Positions 1-10,260 of a DNA stretch of 37,409 bases are shown here, piece after piece; the stretch's first letter is position 1, and each line of letters starts with the position of its first letter. The position numbers were made by a program, and so were the translations under genes. Source of the DNA: Methanobacterium petrolearium (GTDB taxonomy: Archaea > Methanobacteriota > Methanobacteria > Methanobacteriales > Methanobacteriaceae); contig NZ_JAGGKL010000012.1 in the NCBI RefSeq assembly GCF_017873625.1, positions 35,001 to 72,409 of the forward strand, given 5' to 3'. The notes below the pieces were generated by a model. The model was not told the origin of the DNA. It did no database searches and saw nothing but the letters and a program-made list of their open reading frames with translations.

Positions 1-1063
1 TATCTTTTTTGGGAGCATCACTTTCATTTTCTTTGGATTCTTTGTAGGCTAAAAATGCTGCATAAGCTACTCCCAGAACCAGAGGTCCTATTATAAACCC
101 TACCAGACCTAAAAGTAGTGGTCCGCAGATGAACCCCAACAGAAATATCATGGGATGGATATCTGCATATTTACCAGATATTTGGGGCCTTAAATACATG
201 TCCAGGATGCTCAAAGCAAGACTCAAAATAACCACCAACACCAGACGCAGGTAATTACCTGCAAAGAAATCATAAATAACTAAAACCGTATATGTGGGCC
301 AATGGCCAATGAAAGGTATTACCTGGCAAAATCCGGTTAAAATTCCCAAAAATAGCGAATAAGGATAACCTAAAAGGTAGAAACCTATTCCAGATATTGC
401 GCCCACAATAATAGCTGTCAGGAAGTGTCCGAAGAAGATACTTTTAAGTACATTGTCAACTTCCCGGAAGAGGTTATCAAAAAAACCCCTCCTATCATTG
501 GGTATAACAAAATCAACATATTTCCATAGTCGGTCCCCATCTCTGGCTAAGTAGAAGGTGGCTGCGAAGAATACAAAAAGTTCCAATGCCAAATTAGGGA
601 GTGATTGCACCAGACTAACCAGATAGGATGCAAATCCTCTTAATATATCAAATAAAGCTGTTTCCACGAACCCTGATGCTGATCCCAGGTAAGGATAGAC
701 ATCAGCTGGGATGTACTGTTGGACCTGGGTGGAATTCTGGATGGATTCTGTGGTCAGATCACCTATATTCATGGATTCAGCAGCAGAGATAAGTGTGGGG
801 GCAGAATGTATAAGCGAATCAATACAGTATACTAAAATGGCAATTAAAGGCAGTATAATCACCATCATGGCCACCAGTATGGCTACAGACTCAAATTTAA
901 GAAATGGTTGGATTTTTCGGGCTATAGGACGCACTGCGTAGGCGAAAACCGCCGCCAATATAATCATGCTCAGCATGGGTGTGAGAATTATCAGTGATAA
1001 AATTAGGAGTACCAATAACACAAATATAGCTGATGTTAAGGTCCCCTTAAGTTTGTAAATCAT
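1..1063 (-). CDS. AI-2E family transporter (partial, 3' end outside window)
   Basis: Reading the minus strand from an ATG at 1063 gives an uninterrupted 354-codon frame that runs off the left edge. It starts MIYKLKGTLTSAIFVLLVLL and has several hydrophobic segments: two near the N terminus, one near residues 170-190 and a cluster in the last 150 residues. The segments PFIGHWPTYTVL and FLGFICGPLLLGLVGFIIGP match the C-terminal half of the AI-2E exporter/permease family (PF01594, formerly DUF20). About 350 residues is typical of the family, and the charged tail ending in KESKENESDAPKK suggests that only a few residues are missing. Family members export small molecules or act as Na+/H+ antiporters; the substrate cannot be told. 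No strong ribosome binding site precedes the ATG. Confidence 0.85.
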   Translation of the reverse strand, partial: MIYKLKGTLTSAIFVLLVLLILSLIILTPMLSMIILAAVFAYAVRPIARKIQPFLKFESVAILVAMMVIILPLIAILVYCIDSLIHSAPTLISAAESMNIGDLTTESIQNSTQVQQYIPADVYPYLGSASGFVETALFDILRGFASYLVSLVQSLPNLALELFVFFAATFYLARDGDRLWKYVDFVIPNDRRGFFDNLFREVDNVLKSIFFGHFLTAIIVGAISGIGFYLLGYPYSLFLGILTGFCQVIPFIGHWPTYTVLVIYDFFAGNYLRLVLVVILSLALSILDMYLRPQISGKYADIHPMIFLLGFICGPLLLGLVGFIIGPLVLGVAYAAFLAYKESKENESDAPKKD

Positions 1064-1210
1064 TATTATCAGTTCCCAACTTGATTACAGCTTTTAAAAT
1101 TAATTTAAAGCTGTTAATTTTATAAAAATATACACTTTATCTATTTAGAGGCATTATAATCTGTTCATATTATTTATCAGTTTATATTTTCATCAAAAAG
1201 TTAATTTCTT

Positions 1211-2014
1211 TCAGAATGTGTGTTTTGTGCCTGATGCATCCCTTCGGTAATGTCCAAATTCTGATATCATGCGTAGCTGGTCTCCCCAGAATACTGGTCC
1301 CTCCACACAGATCCTCCAGCCCACATCATCCACACAGCACTGGCCACAGATACCCATGGCACACTTCATGTATCGTTCCAGGGAAAATTGAGCTGGTAAC
1401 TGGTGCTGATTGGAAATGTCAGCGAGTTTTTTCATCATGATCTCTGGACCGCAGGCCACCAGCATATGGTAATCTTCTTCTTTTATGAGCTTTTCAGCCA
1501 GTTCTGTGGCAAACCCGCAGAATCCATGACTACCATCATCAGTGGTTGGCAATACATTGGCACCAGCCATTTCAAGTCGTTTTTGAAAGAGTATCTCTTC
1601 CTTGGTGGTGGCCGCAGTTATAACATCCACTTCAATACCTCTACGGGATGCTTCCTCAGTGAAGGCAGCTACCGGTGCCATTCCTATCCCCCCACCTACT
1701 GCCAGCACCCGGGAACCTGCAATCCGGAATCCACTGCCATATGGCCCTCTTAAACCTAACTGGTCGTTTTCCTGGAGTTTGTGCAGTGCCTGGGTGAAGG
1801 GTCCCACCATCTTCACTGAAATACCGATCTCATCATTAACTGGATCAATACTGGAGATGGACATGGGTTTTTCATCCTGGAAGTTCCAGACCATGACGAA
1901 CTGGCCCGGGATCTCATCAGTAAAATCCCAGGGTAAAAAGAAGGTTTTCACTGTGGGTGTTTCCTCAACTATCCTATTGATCTTTATTACCTGTGGAAAA
2001 TTCATGCCATCCAT
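1211..2014 (-). CDS. pyrK: Dihydroorotate dehydrogenase electron transfer subunit PyrK
   Basis: The 267-residue protein has the ferredoxin-NADP reductase fold: an FAD-binding barrel with PMSISSIDP, a nucleotide-binding part with VLAVGGGIGMAPV, and a C-terminal [2Fe-2S] cluster motif with cysteines in KCAMGICGQCC and RICVEGP. This is the PyrK subunit that passes electrons between NAD and the PyrD flavin in class 1B dihydroorotate dehydrogenase (pyrimidine synthesis, cytoplasm). pyrD lies 87 bp upstream on the same strand, so the two are likely expressed together, although a TATA-like element lies in the spacer. The first ATG (2014) has no good ribosome binding site; the in-frame ATG at 2005 has GGATGG just upstream and may be the true start. 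Length is normal for the family. Confidence 0.93.
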   Translation of the reverse strand: MDGMNFPQVIKINRIVEETPTVKTFFLPWDFTDEIPGQFVMVWNFQDEKPMSISSIDPVNDEIGISVKMVGPFTQALHKLQENDQLGLRGPYGSGFRIAGSRVLAVGGGIGMAPVAAFTEEASRRGIEVDVITAATTKEEILFQKRLEMAGANVLPTTDDGSHGFCGFATELAEKLIKEEDYHMLVACGPEIMMKKLADISNQHQLPAQFSLERYMKCAMGICGQCCVDDVGWRICVEGPVFWGDQLRMISEFGHYRRDASGTKHTF

Positions 2015-2065
2015 CCCATATAATGTGATTATAATGTTATTTAGTCTTTATTTTCAAGTTTTCAA

Positions 2066-2081
2066 TGTATATTTAAATTAA
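2066..2081 (-). promoter_or_regulatory. TATA-like element upstream of pyrK
   Basis: On the minus strand the spacer reads AATTTAAATATACA, a good archaeal TATA box, about 60 bp before the pyrK start. Initiation about 25 bp downstream would leave a leader of roughly 30-40 nt. It suggests pyrK can be transcribed apart from pyrD. Judged by eye only. Confidence 0.35.
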
Positions 2082-2101
2082 CTGTCTTAATCGCCATCAG
2101 G

Positions 2102-3007
2102 TTATAATTCATGGGCCAGTCCAACCATTTCCTCCACTTTTTGGTAGCCTTTGTCCTCCATGAACTTCAAAAGGCCCATGTTTATTTTCTGGAAAATGTC
2201 CAGTCCATGGTACATGATTGCGGTTCCGATCTGGACGCACGATGCTCCGGCGTATAAAAATTCCACCACATCCTGGTGATCCCGGATTCCTCCCACACCC
2301 ATTATAGGTAAGGAGACTTCCTGGTGCACCTGGTACACACAACGTAAGGCTATAGGTTTTATGGCTGGGCCTGACATTCCCCCAAAACGGTTGGCCAGTA
2401 CTGGTCTGGCTGTTTCCAGGTCAATCCTCATACCCGGACCCAGGGAGTTGATGAGGGTCAGGGCATCGGCACCCCCACTTTCTGCTGCTCTGGCTATCTC
2501 TACAATATCAGTTACGTTGGGGGTTAGTTTAACTATCACCGGGGATTTAACTGATTTTTTAACCTTGTTCACGATCTGGGTGGTTAGATCCGGATCCTGG
2601 CCTATGGATGCTCCGCAGCCTTCCATGGCATGAGGGCAAGATACATTGAGTTCCAGGGCATCCACTATGTTATCTACCTTGCGGGCAATCTGGGAGAATT
2701 CTTCTGGTGTTGCACCATAAATAGAAGCTATTTGGGGGACGTTTCCCTCCAATTTTTTCAGTTCTTCCTGGAAAACTTCCATTCCCGGGTTGGACAGTCC
2801 TATGGCGTTGATTATTCCCCCTTCTACTTCCACAGTGGTGGGGTTGGGGTAACCCTTGTTAGGTTCCAGGCCAAAGGATTTGGTTACCACTCCTCCGGCT
2901 CCACTATTGGCTGCCCAGTTTAGGGATGACGCCGTACTTCCCATCACCCCTGCCGCTAAAAGGGTGGGGTTTCTCATTTTCATCTGGCATATTTCCACTT
3001 CCAGCAT
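2102..3007 (-). CDS. pyrD: Dihydroorotate dehydrogenase, class 1B catalytic subunit
   Basis: The 301-residue TIM-barrel flavoprotein oxidises dihydroorotate to orotate, using FMN and passing electrons to PyrK, which is encoded just downstream. Visible signatures are the N-terminal NPTLLAAGVMGSTA with the FMN-contacting TKSFGLEP, INAIGLSNPG, the active-site segment LNVSCPHAMEGCG with the catalytic cysteine that marks class 1B, and the phosphate-binding MGVGGIRDHQDVVEFLYAGA followed by VQIGTA. The ATG at 3007 is preceded by AAGGTG at five bases' spacing, a fair ribosome binding site. The gene is divergent from nop5 across 54 bp. Length and motifs are complete. Confidence 0.95.
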   Translation of the reverse strand: MLEVEICQMKMRNPTLLAAGVMGSTASSLNWAANSGAGGVVTKSFGLEPNKGYPNPTTVEVEGGIINAIGLSNPGMEVFQEELKKLEGNVPQIASIYGATPEEFSQIARKVDNIVDALELNVSCPHAMEGCGASIGQDPDLTTQIVNKVKKSVKSPVIVKLTPNVTDIVEIARAAESGGADALTLINSLGPGMRIDLETARPVLANRFGGMSGPAIKPIALRCVYQVHQEVSLPIMGVGGIRDHQDVVEFLYAGASCVQIGTAIMYHGLDIFQKINMGLLKFMEDKGYQKVEEMVGLAHEL

Positions 3008-3027
3008 GGTTACACCTTAAGTTTAGA

Positions 3028-3038
3028 AGGTTTAAATC
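3028..3038. promoter_or_regulatory. Near-palindromic TATA box between pyrD and nop5
   Basis: The sequence GGTTTAAATCC sits about 28 bp before the nop5 ATG and about 27 bp before the pyrD ATG. For nop5 this spacing puts initiation at or next to the ATG, so a leaderless mRNA is likely; no ribosome binding site is seen there. The element reads GGATTTAAACC on the other strand and could in principle also serve pyrD. However, pyrD has an AAGGTG motif in its leader, so an AATTTAATG element near 3050-3058 may be its real box. Confidence 0.45.
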
Positions 3039-3055
3039 CTTTCAAGTACACATTA

Positions 3056-4264
<1,209 letters not shown>

Positions 4265-4393
4265 ATTGTTGATCGGCTAATTGTTAACTGTTTACAACCA
4301 CATCATATTGCGTGTTCATCAAGATTGGTTGAGAAGATGTGTATCTTACACTGTTTTAATAGAGGTTACGATGATCCCTTTGATTATATGTCA

Positions 4394-4404
4394 GGAAGGT
4401 GGTG
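4394..4404 (+). promoter_or_regulatory. Strong ribosome binding site of the small membrane ORF
   Basis: GGAAGGTGGTG precedes the ATG at 4408 with suitable spacing. It closely resembles the complement of the archaeal 16S rRNA 3' end. It argues that the small ORF is or was translated. Confidence 0.5.
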
Positions 4405-4407
4405 TGA

Positions 4408-4651
4408 ATGGTTGATGTAGTGGCAGTGGTGTCCATAATATCCAGTGTTTTTTCAATTATTTTGGCAGTGTATGTCACTTGAGTTTTCCCGTAGGGTTGA
4501 GGAGCAACTCAAGAATAATTTTCTCATACTCAAGGAAACCATGGAACAAAACAAAATACAAGCTGAAACCTGTTTATTCAACTTTCTATCAATGGTTACT
4601 AAGAGGACAGGTAAATTTATTCTACAGAAGACAAGTAATTATTGTAAATAG
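4408..4651 (+). pseudogene. Small membrane/coiled-coil protein, apparently frameshifted
   Basis: From the ATG at 4408 the frame encodes 24 residues, MVDVVAVVSIISSVFSIILA followed by VYVT, a single hydrophobic helix, and ends at TGA (4480-4482). The +1 frame then continues directly as EFSRRVEEQLKNNFLILKET, a charged amphipathic segment, and stays open to 4651. A membrane helix followed by a short coiled coil is a sensible protein, so the two halves probably formed one ORF that is now broken, either by a real indel or by a sequencing error. A programmed +1 shift at ACT-TGA is a remote possibility. The start is supported by a strong ribosome binding site. I do not recognise the family; the C-terminal end after about residue 65 is uncertain. 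Confidence 0.4.
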
Positions 4652-4766
4652 CCAGACAATACTCAGTAAAACTCTGAAATCTTCTACAGACGATAATATT
4701 CAATTCATTAGACTATTAATCACCCTATCAATTGTCTACAGAAGACAGAAATTATATTCTACAGGA
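4621..4766 (+). repeat. Scattered TCTACAG repeats
   Basis: TCTACAG occurs at 4621, 4683, 4735 and 4758. The copies at 4621 and 4735 extend to the identical 13-mer TCTACAGAAGACA. Spacings (62, 52, 23) are irregular, so this is not a CRISPR array. Meaning unknown. Confidence 0.4.
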
Positions 4767-4929
4767 GATTCTATCTATTAAAAGAACACTGTTACAATGG
4801 CCTGCAACATCCAATTAGAATATAAAAAGAGTCTAAGAATTTAGGAAGCATTAATTGTTGAATAAAAAAAGTTGAATAAAAAAATAACAATGCACTGGCA
4901 ATCAGTGCCTGCTGGAAAATTTAATATAA

Positions 4930-4977
4930 CTTCAAGGTGTAATAGGTATCTATTATCTTCAAGGTGTAATAGGTATC
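4930..4977 (+). repeat. Two 21-bp direct repeats upstream of flpA
   Basis: The 21-base unit beginning CTTCAAGGTG and ending ATAGGTATC occurs at 4930-4950 and again, identical, at 4957-4977, a 27-bp period. The second copy ends 65 bp before the flpA start. The position and the period of about 2.5 helical turns would suit a regulator site, or the pair may be a recent duplication. Confidence 0.75.
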
Positions 4978-5042
4978 ACTTATCAGAATTTAACAAGGAT
5001 TAGTATCAACTAGAAGGACCCAACCTTATCTGAGGAACATGT

Positions 5043-5714
5043 ATGGAAGATAGATCACAGCATAAATTCACCGGTGTATATGAACTGGAAGGTCACCTGG
5101 CCACCTGTAACCTCAACCCAGGAGTGAGGGTTTATGGGGAGAAACTGACAGAATATGAAGGTGTGGAGTACCGTTTATGGGATCCTCGCCGTTCTAAATT
5201 GGCAGCAGCCATTTTAAAAGGTTTGGAAATGTTGCCGATTGAAGTTGATTCTAAAATTCTTTACCTGGGTGCATCTGCCGGAACCACCCCTTCACATATC
5301 TCAGATATCATCACTGAGGGTGTGATCTACTGTGTGGAGTTTGCACCCCGTATGATGCGGGAGCTTTTACCTGTCTGCCGGGCACGGGAAAACATGATAC
5401 CCCTCCTGGAAGATGCCAGCAAACCACAGAACTATTTAACTTTAACAGAAAAAGTGGATTTTCTCTATTCCGATGTTGCCCAACCCAACCAGACTGAAAT
5501 ATTCATGGATAACATGCGCATGTACTTGAAAGATGAGGGTAAAGGGATGCTCATGATAAAAGCCAGAAGTATTGATGTTTCCCGTAAACCCAGAAAGATA
5601 TTCCGGGAAGAGGCATCCAAATTAAAGGAACATGGCTTCCGGGTGGTGGATAAGGTGGATCTGGAGCCCTATGAGAAAGACCACCGTTGCCTGGTGTGTG
5701 AATTTGCTTTTTAA
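5043..5714 (+). CDS. flpA: Fibrillarin-like rRNA/tRNA 2'-O-methyltransferase
   Basis: The 223-residue protein is archaeal fibrillarin, the SAM-dependent 2'-O-methyltransferase of C/D box sRNPs, the partner of Nop5. Signatures are the N-terminal beta domain ending in EYRLWDPRRSKLAAA, the SAM-binding loop KILYLGASAGTTPSHIS (residues about 71-87), VYCVEFAPR-type acidic strand (IYCVEFAPRMMREL), DFLYSDVAQPNQ and the lysine-containing MLMIKARSID. The ATG at 5043 is preceded by TGAGGAAC, an adequate ribosome binding site; an out-of-frame ATG at 5039 overlaps it. The 3' side has a T-rich run at about 5753-5760 where transcription may end. It is complete and of normal length. Confidence 0.95.
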   Translation: MEDRSQHKFTGVYELEGHLATCNLNPGVRVYGEKLTEYEGVEYRLWDPRRSKLAAAILKGLEMLPIEVDSKILYLGASAGTTPSHISDIITEGVIYCVEFAPRMMRELLPVCRARENMIPLLEDASKPQNYLTLTEKVDFLYSDVAQPNQTEIFMDNMRMYLKDEGKGMLMIKARSIDVSRKPRKIFREEASKLKEHGFRVVDKVDLEPYEKDHRCLVCEFAF

Positions 5715-5763
5715 ATTCTAAGGTAAAAGAGAATATAAAACTTAAAAAAAACTTTTTTATAAC

Positions 5764-6909
5764 TTAAGAACTCTTTTCTATAACCCTATCCATAATTAAA
5801 ACAGATATTTCTTCCTTGGTGCTTAGGGGAACCCTTCGTATCTCCTCATCAATCAAGATCACCTTGTTCTGATGGGAACCAAACCCAGCACCTTCCTCTG
5901 AAACATCATTCGCCACCATAAGATCTGCACCGGATTCTTTCATCCTTTTCTTAGCCGATTTGATTAATTCATCCTCTGAAACATTGTAATCTGCTTTAAA
6001 ACCGACCAAAAAGATTTCAGGGTTGTATTCCTTAATCTGGTTAATGATCTTTGTTGCTGGGGTGAGATTTATGGTCAGATCATTCTGGGATGAAATCTTG
6101 GATCCCTGTTTTTTTAGAGTAAAATCACTGACTGCTGCTGCAGATAGGAACACATCAAAGTCAATCAGGATTTTTTGCAGCTCATCATGCATGTCCTGGG
6201 TGGATTCAACTCGTATATGGTTGAAAACTTTCGGAACATCTACATCTATCCTTCCAGTGACCATGGTTACATCTGCACCTCTGCGGAAAGATTCTTTAGC
6301 AAGTTCCAATCCCATTTTACCGGAACTACGATTGGTTATACCTCTGATGGGGTCAAGTTCCTCATAGGTACCCCCTGCACTAATTAAAACTTTTTTACCT
6401 TCCAATCCACCTTTTGAAGTGGATTTCTGAGCCTGGAGGACAATATCATCAATGGATGGGAATTTAGCCTTGTTTTCCTCCTCTTTAGGCTCCATGAACA
6501 CCACACCCTCCCTTTTTAGTTTCTGGACGTTTTCGTCCACTGCCCTGTACATGGACTGGTGCATGGATGGTACAAAAACAATGGGTGTGTTATAGCCACT
6601 GGCTGTGAGTAGAAGGGTGTTAATGGGGTTATCTGCGATTTTATAGGCGAATTTACTTATGACGTTGGCTGTGGCCGGGGCCACCAGAATCAGATCTTCA
6701 TCAGCATATTTAACATGCTCAATTTCCCCGGTGAGTTTGGTTATCACTGCCTCACCAGTGGCAAATTCCAGGGCATAGGGATTGATTATGTCACATGCCC
6801 CATCGCTCATGAAACATTTGACCTGGAAACCCTTCCTTTTAAGTTCCCTGGCCAGTTTCACTGTTTCAACAGCAGCCACACTACCCGTAACGCACAGCAC
6901 GATTGCCAT
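5764..6909 (-). CDS. coaBC: Bifunctional phosphopantothenoylcysteine decarboxylase / phosphopantothenate-cysteine ligase
   Basis: The 381-residue protein carries two CoA-biosynthesis steps. Residues 1 to about 175 are the FMN-dependent decarboxylase domain (CoaC), with IVLCVTGSVAAVETVKLARE, LVAPATANVISKFAYKIADN and the substrate-binding PSMHQSMY, in which His replaces the Asn of bacterial enzymes. Residues about 183-380 are the ligase domain (CoaB), starting ISAGGTYEELDPIRGITNRS with SSGKMG and including LSAAAVSDF and FKADY. Archaeal CoaB uses CTP or ATP and joins 4'-phosphopantothenate to cysteine. A ribosome binding site AAGGGGATA precedes the ATG. It is convergent with flpA; the 49-bp spacer is T/A rich. 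Confidence 0.93.
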   Translation of the reverse strand: MAIVLCVTGSVAAVETVKLARELKRKGFQVKCFMSDGACDIINPYALEFATGEAVITKLTGEIEHVKYADEDLILVAPATANVISKFAYKIADNPINTLLLTASGYNTPIVFVPSMHQSMYRAVDENVQKLKREGVVFMEPKEEENKAKFPSIDDIVLQAQKSTSKGGLEGKKVLISAGGTYEELDPIRGITNRSSGKMGLELAKESFRRGADVTMVTGRIDVDVPKVFNHIRVESTQDMHDELQKILIDFDVFLSAAAVSDFTLKKQGSKISSQNDLTINLTPATKIINQIKEYNPEIFLVGFKADYNVSEDELIKSAKKRMKESGADLMVANDVSEEGAGFGSHQNKVILIDEEIRRVPLSTKEEISVLIMDRVIEKSS

Positions 6910-6993
6910 AATTTTATCCCCTTAAATCCATAAGATTTCGTTTTAATTCCTTATTTTTTACTAGTTCAACTGTTTAAAAAGAATCTTCACATT

Positions 6994-7494
<501 letters not shown>

Positions 7495-8052
7495 TTCTCC
7501 ATTCCTCCTGATCTATTAGTGGATAATCCTAAATGTCACTTAAGACACAATGAATTATTATTATAAACCTTCACAAGCCCAATATCATCATATGTGGGTG
7601 TTCAATCCCCACCGATAATTTTCCCTAGCTAGTGTTGATTGCCTTTACCTCAAAACACATTTTAAGTCCTAAACTGGATTAAAGGATAAAATCCGGGCCA
7701 AAATTTCGTATTTTGCATATTAAGATGGATTAATTACACCACAGGAAATTTACCACAGGATTGAATAAAATAAAAGCAGATTTTATTGACTTATACATCC
7801 GCCAGTCTGCCCTGTGAAGATAGCATTATAACATTTAGTATTGTATCAGTTTAACATATAAAATTTTTGTATATAAAGAGTGGAGATATAGAAATTTTTG
7901 GGAATATGAAAATTACCCAATCTAAAAATACCATTGATATTTAGTAATGCAAAATCTAATCAAGTCCAGATAATAGTTCAATCAGCAAAAAGAAGAGAAA
8001 TAAGGGAAATTTAAAAAAAATAGGGATTATTACAGCATGGTTGATTATGATC
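7495..8052. other. 558-bp AT-rich intergenic region
   Basis: No ORF, tRNA or convincing RNA gene was found. The left end carries the ribosome binding site of the KH-protein gene (AGGAGG at about 7505-7510). A short GTGGG/CCCAC hairpin lies at 7594-7612. The right end has an A8 run at about 8013-8021 which, read on the minus strand, is a T-tract just after the lipoprotein gene and may be its terminator. Confidence 0.6.
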
Positions 8053-8589
8053 CTATGATGCCTGGAAACTGTTTATTACCATGTCAAAGTTGGATTGCTG
8101 GGCATCGTAGTCTTCTACCTTGGCACTGGCCAGTATTACGTAGATATTCTGGCCTTTCTGCAGCCATACTGCCCGGTACTTTTTCTTAACCCCTGAGTCT
8201 GAAGAAGTGTATACCATCTCATAAGCCTTGGCATTGTTCAGGGTAAAATTTCCCTCAGAAACCTTGACTCTGCCGGTATTGTTAAAGTATGATGCATAAT
8301 TCTGACTATAAGCTGTTTGAAGGTTGTAGTTGTTGGTGTTGTTGTATTTTTGGATGACCACTGAGGTGGTTGGCTTTCCATTGATCACAGTTTCTGGATC
8401 TCCCACTGCAGCCACTCCGTCAGTTGAGTTAACTTCAGCAACTCCCCATGAAGGAGGGTACTGGAAGAACATGCCTCCCTGAGTATAATTGTTGCTATTG
8501 TTCTCTTTTTCCTCATTGGTGATGCATCCTGATACCAGGACCACCATGAAGATGGTTACTATTAAGATTAGTGGGAGAATTTTACGCAT
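8053..8589 (-). CDS. Secreted lipoprotein with PsbP-like domain
   Basis: The 178-residue protein begins with a signal peptide (MRKILPLILIVTIFMVVL) and a lipobox VSGC, so it is probably lipid-anchored outside the cell at Cys22. An Asn-rich linker follows, then a domain with GGMFFQYPPSWGVAEV, a YKAYEMVYTS-type segment (NAKAYEMVYTSSDSG), YRAVWLQKGQNIYVI and a final helix FDMVINSF. This layout matches PsbP/PsbP_2-like proteins that are common in Methanobacterium; their function in archaea is unknown. It stands alone, with a T-tract following the stop on the minus strand. Confidence 0.75.
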   Translation of the reverse strand: MRKILPLILIVTIFMVVLVSGCITNEEKENNSNNYTQGGMFFQYPPSWGVAEVNSTDGVAAVGDPETVINGKPTTSVVIQKYNNTNNYNLQTAYSQNYASYFNNTGRVKVSEGNFTLNNAKAYEMVYTSSDSGVKKKYRAVWLQKGQNIYVILASAKVEDYDAQQSNFDMVINSFQAS

Positions 8590-8669
8590 AAAAGAACACC
8601 TTCTAATTGTATTTTCTAATACGATTTTTAGTTGGAGAATAAATAAAATTTTGTGTTTGAATCAACTGC

Positions 8670-8697
8670 CAAAATAAAAAGGTACTTTTTTTGTACC
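8670..8697 (-). terminator. Hairpin plus T-tract after the Thr-rich membrane protein gene
   Basis: AGGTAC/GTACCT form a 6-bp stem at 8679-8684 and 8692-8697 with a 7-base loop. On the minus strand the stem is followed at once by TTTTTATTTT. It lies five bases after the stop at 8702 and resembles an intrinsic terminator for the pheA transcript. Confidence 0.6.
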
Positions 8698-8701
8698 TCA
8701 T

Positions 8702-10151
<1,450 letters not shown>

Positions 10152-10193
10152 AATTTTTACCTTGAATTTTGTTGACTGTGTAATAAACTAATG

Positions 10194-10203
10194 AGATTAT
10201 AAA
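10194..10203 (-). promoter_or_regulatory. Putative TATA box of pheA
   Basis: The minus strand reads GTTTATAATC about 47 bp before the pheA ATG, a spacing that would give a short leader with the AAGGT motif near the start. Judged by eye. Confidence 0.35.
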
Positions 10204-10260
10204 CCTAATGGGAGTTATATTAATTCTTCAGGTATAAAAAGTAATAATTGTATCATGGTT

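Larger units (their letters stand above)
4265..5042. other. 778-bp gap between nop5 and flpA
   Basis: This stretch separates two genes that normally form an operon. It holds a ribosome-binding-site-preceded small ORF with an apparent frameshift (4408-4651), four scattered copies of TCTACAG (4621-4766), an A-rich stretch with a doubled GTTGAATAAAAAAA (4857-4886), and a pair of 21-bp direct repeats (4930-4977) just before flpA. No tRNA and no convincing C/D box guide RNA was found. Base composition is more AT-rich than in the flanking genes. Confidence 0.7.

Noticed and set aside
1216..2081. Long open frames on the plus strand across pyrK
   Set aside because: They overlap a well-supported pyrK gene in antisense, have no family resemblance, and lack a convincing ribosome binding site.
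4621..4766. CRISPR-like array from TCTACAG copies
   Set aside because: Copies are only 7-13 bases long and unevenly spaced (62, 52, 23), with no cas genes nearby.
4265..5042. Possible C/D box guide RNA near nop5 and flpA
   Set aside because: CTGA boxes occur, but no RUGAUGA C box was found at a fitting distance on the plus strand.
7594..7612. GTGGG-loop-CCCAC containing GTTCAAT, like a tRNA T-arm
   Set aside because: The loop is too long (9 bases instead of 7), and no acceptor stem, D-arm or anticodon arm can be paired around it.
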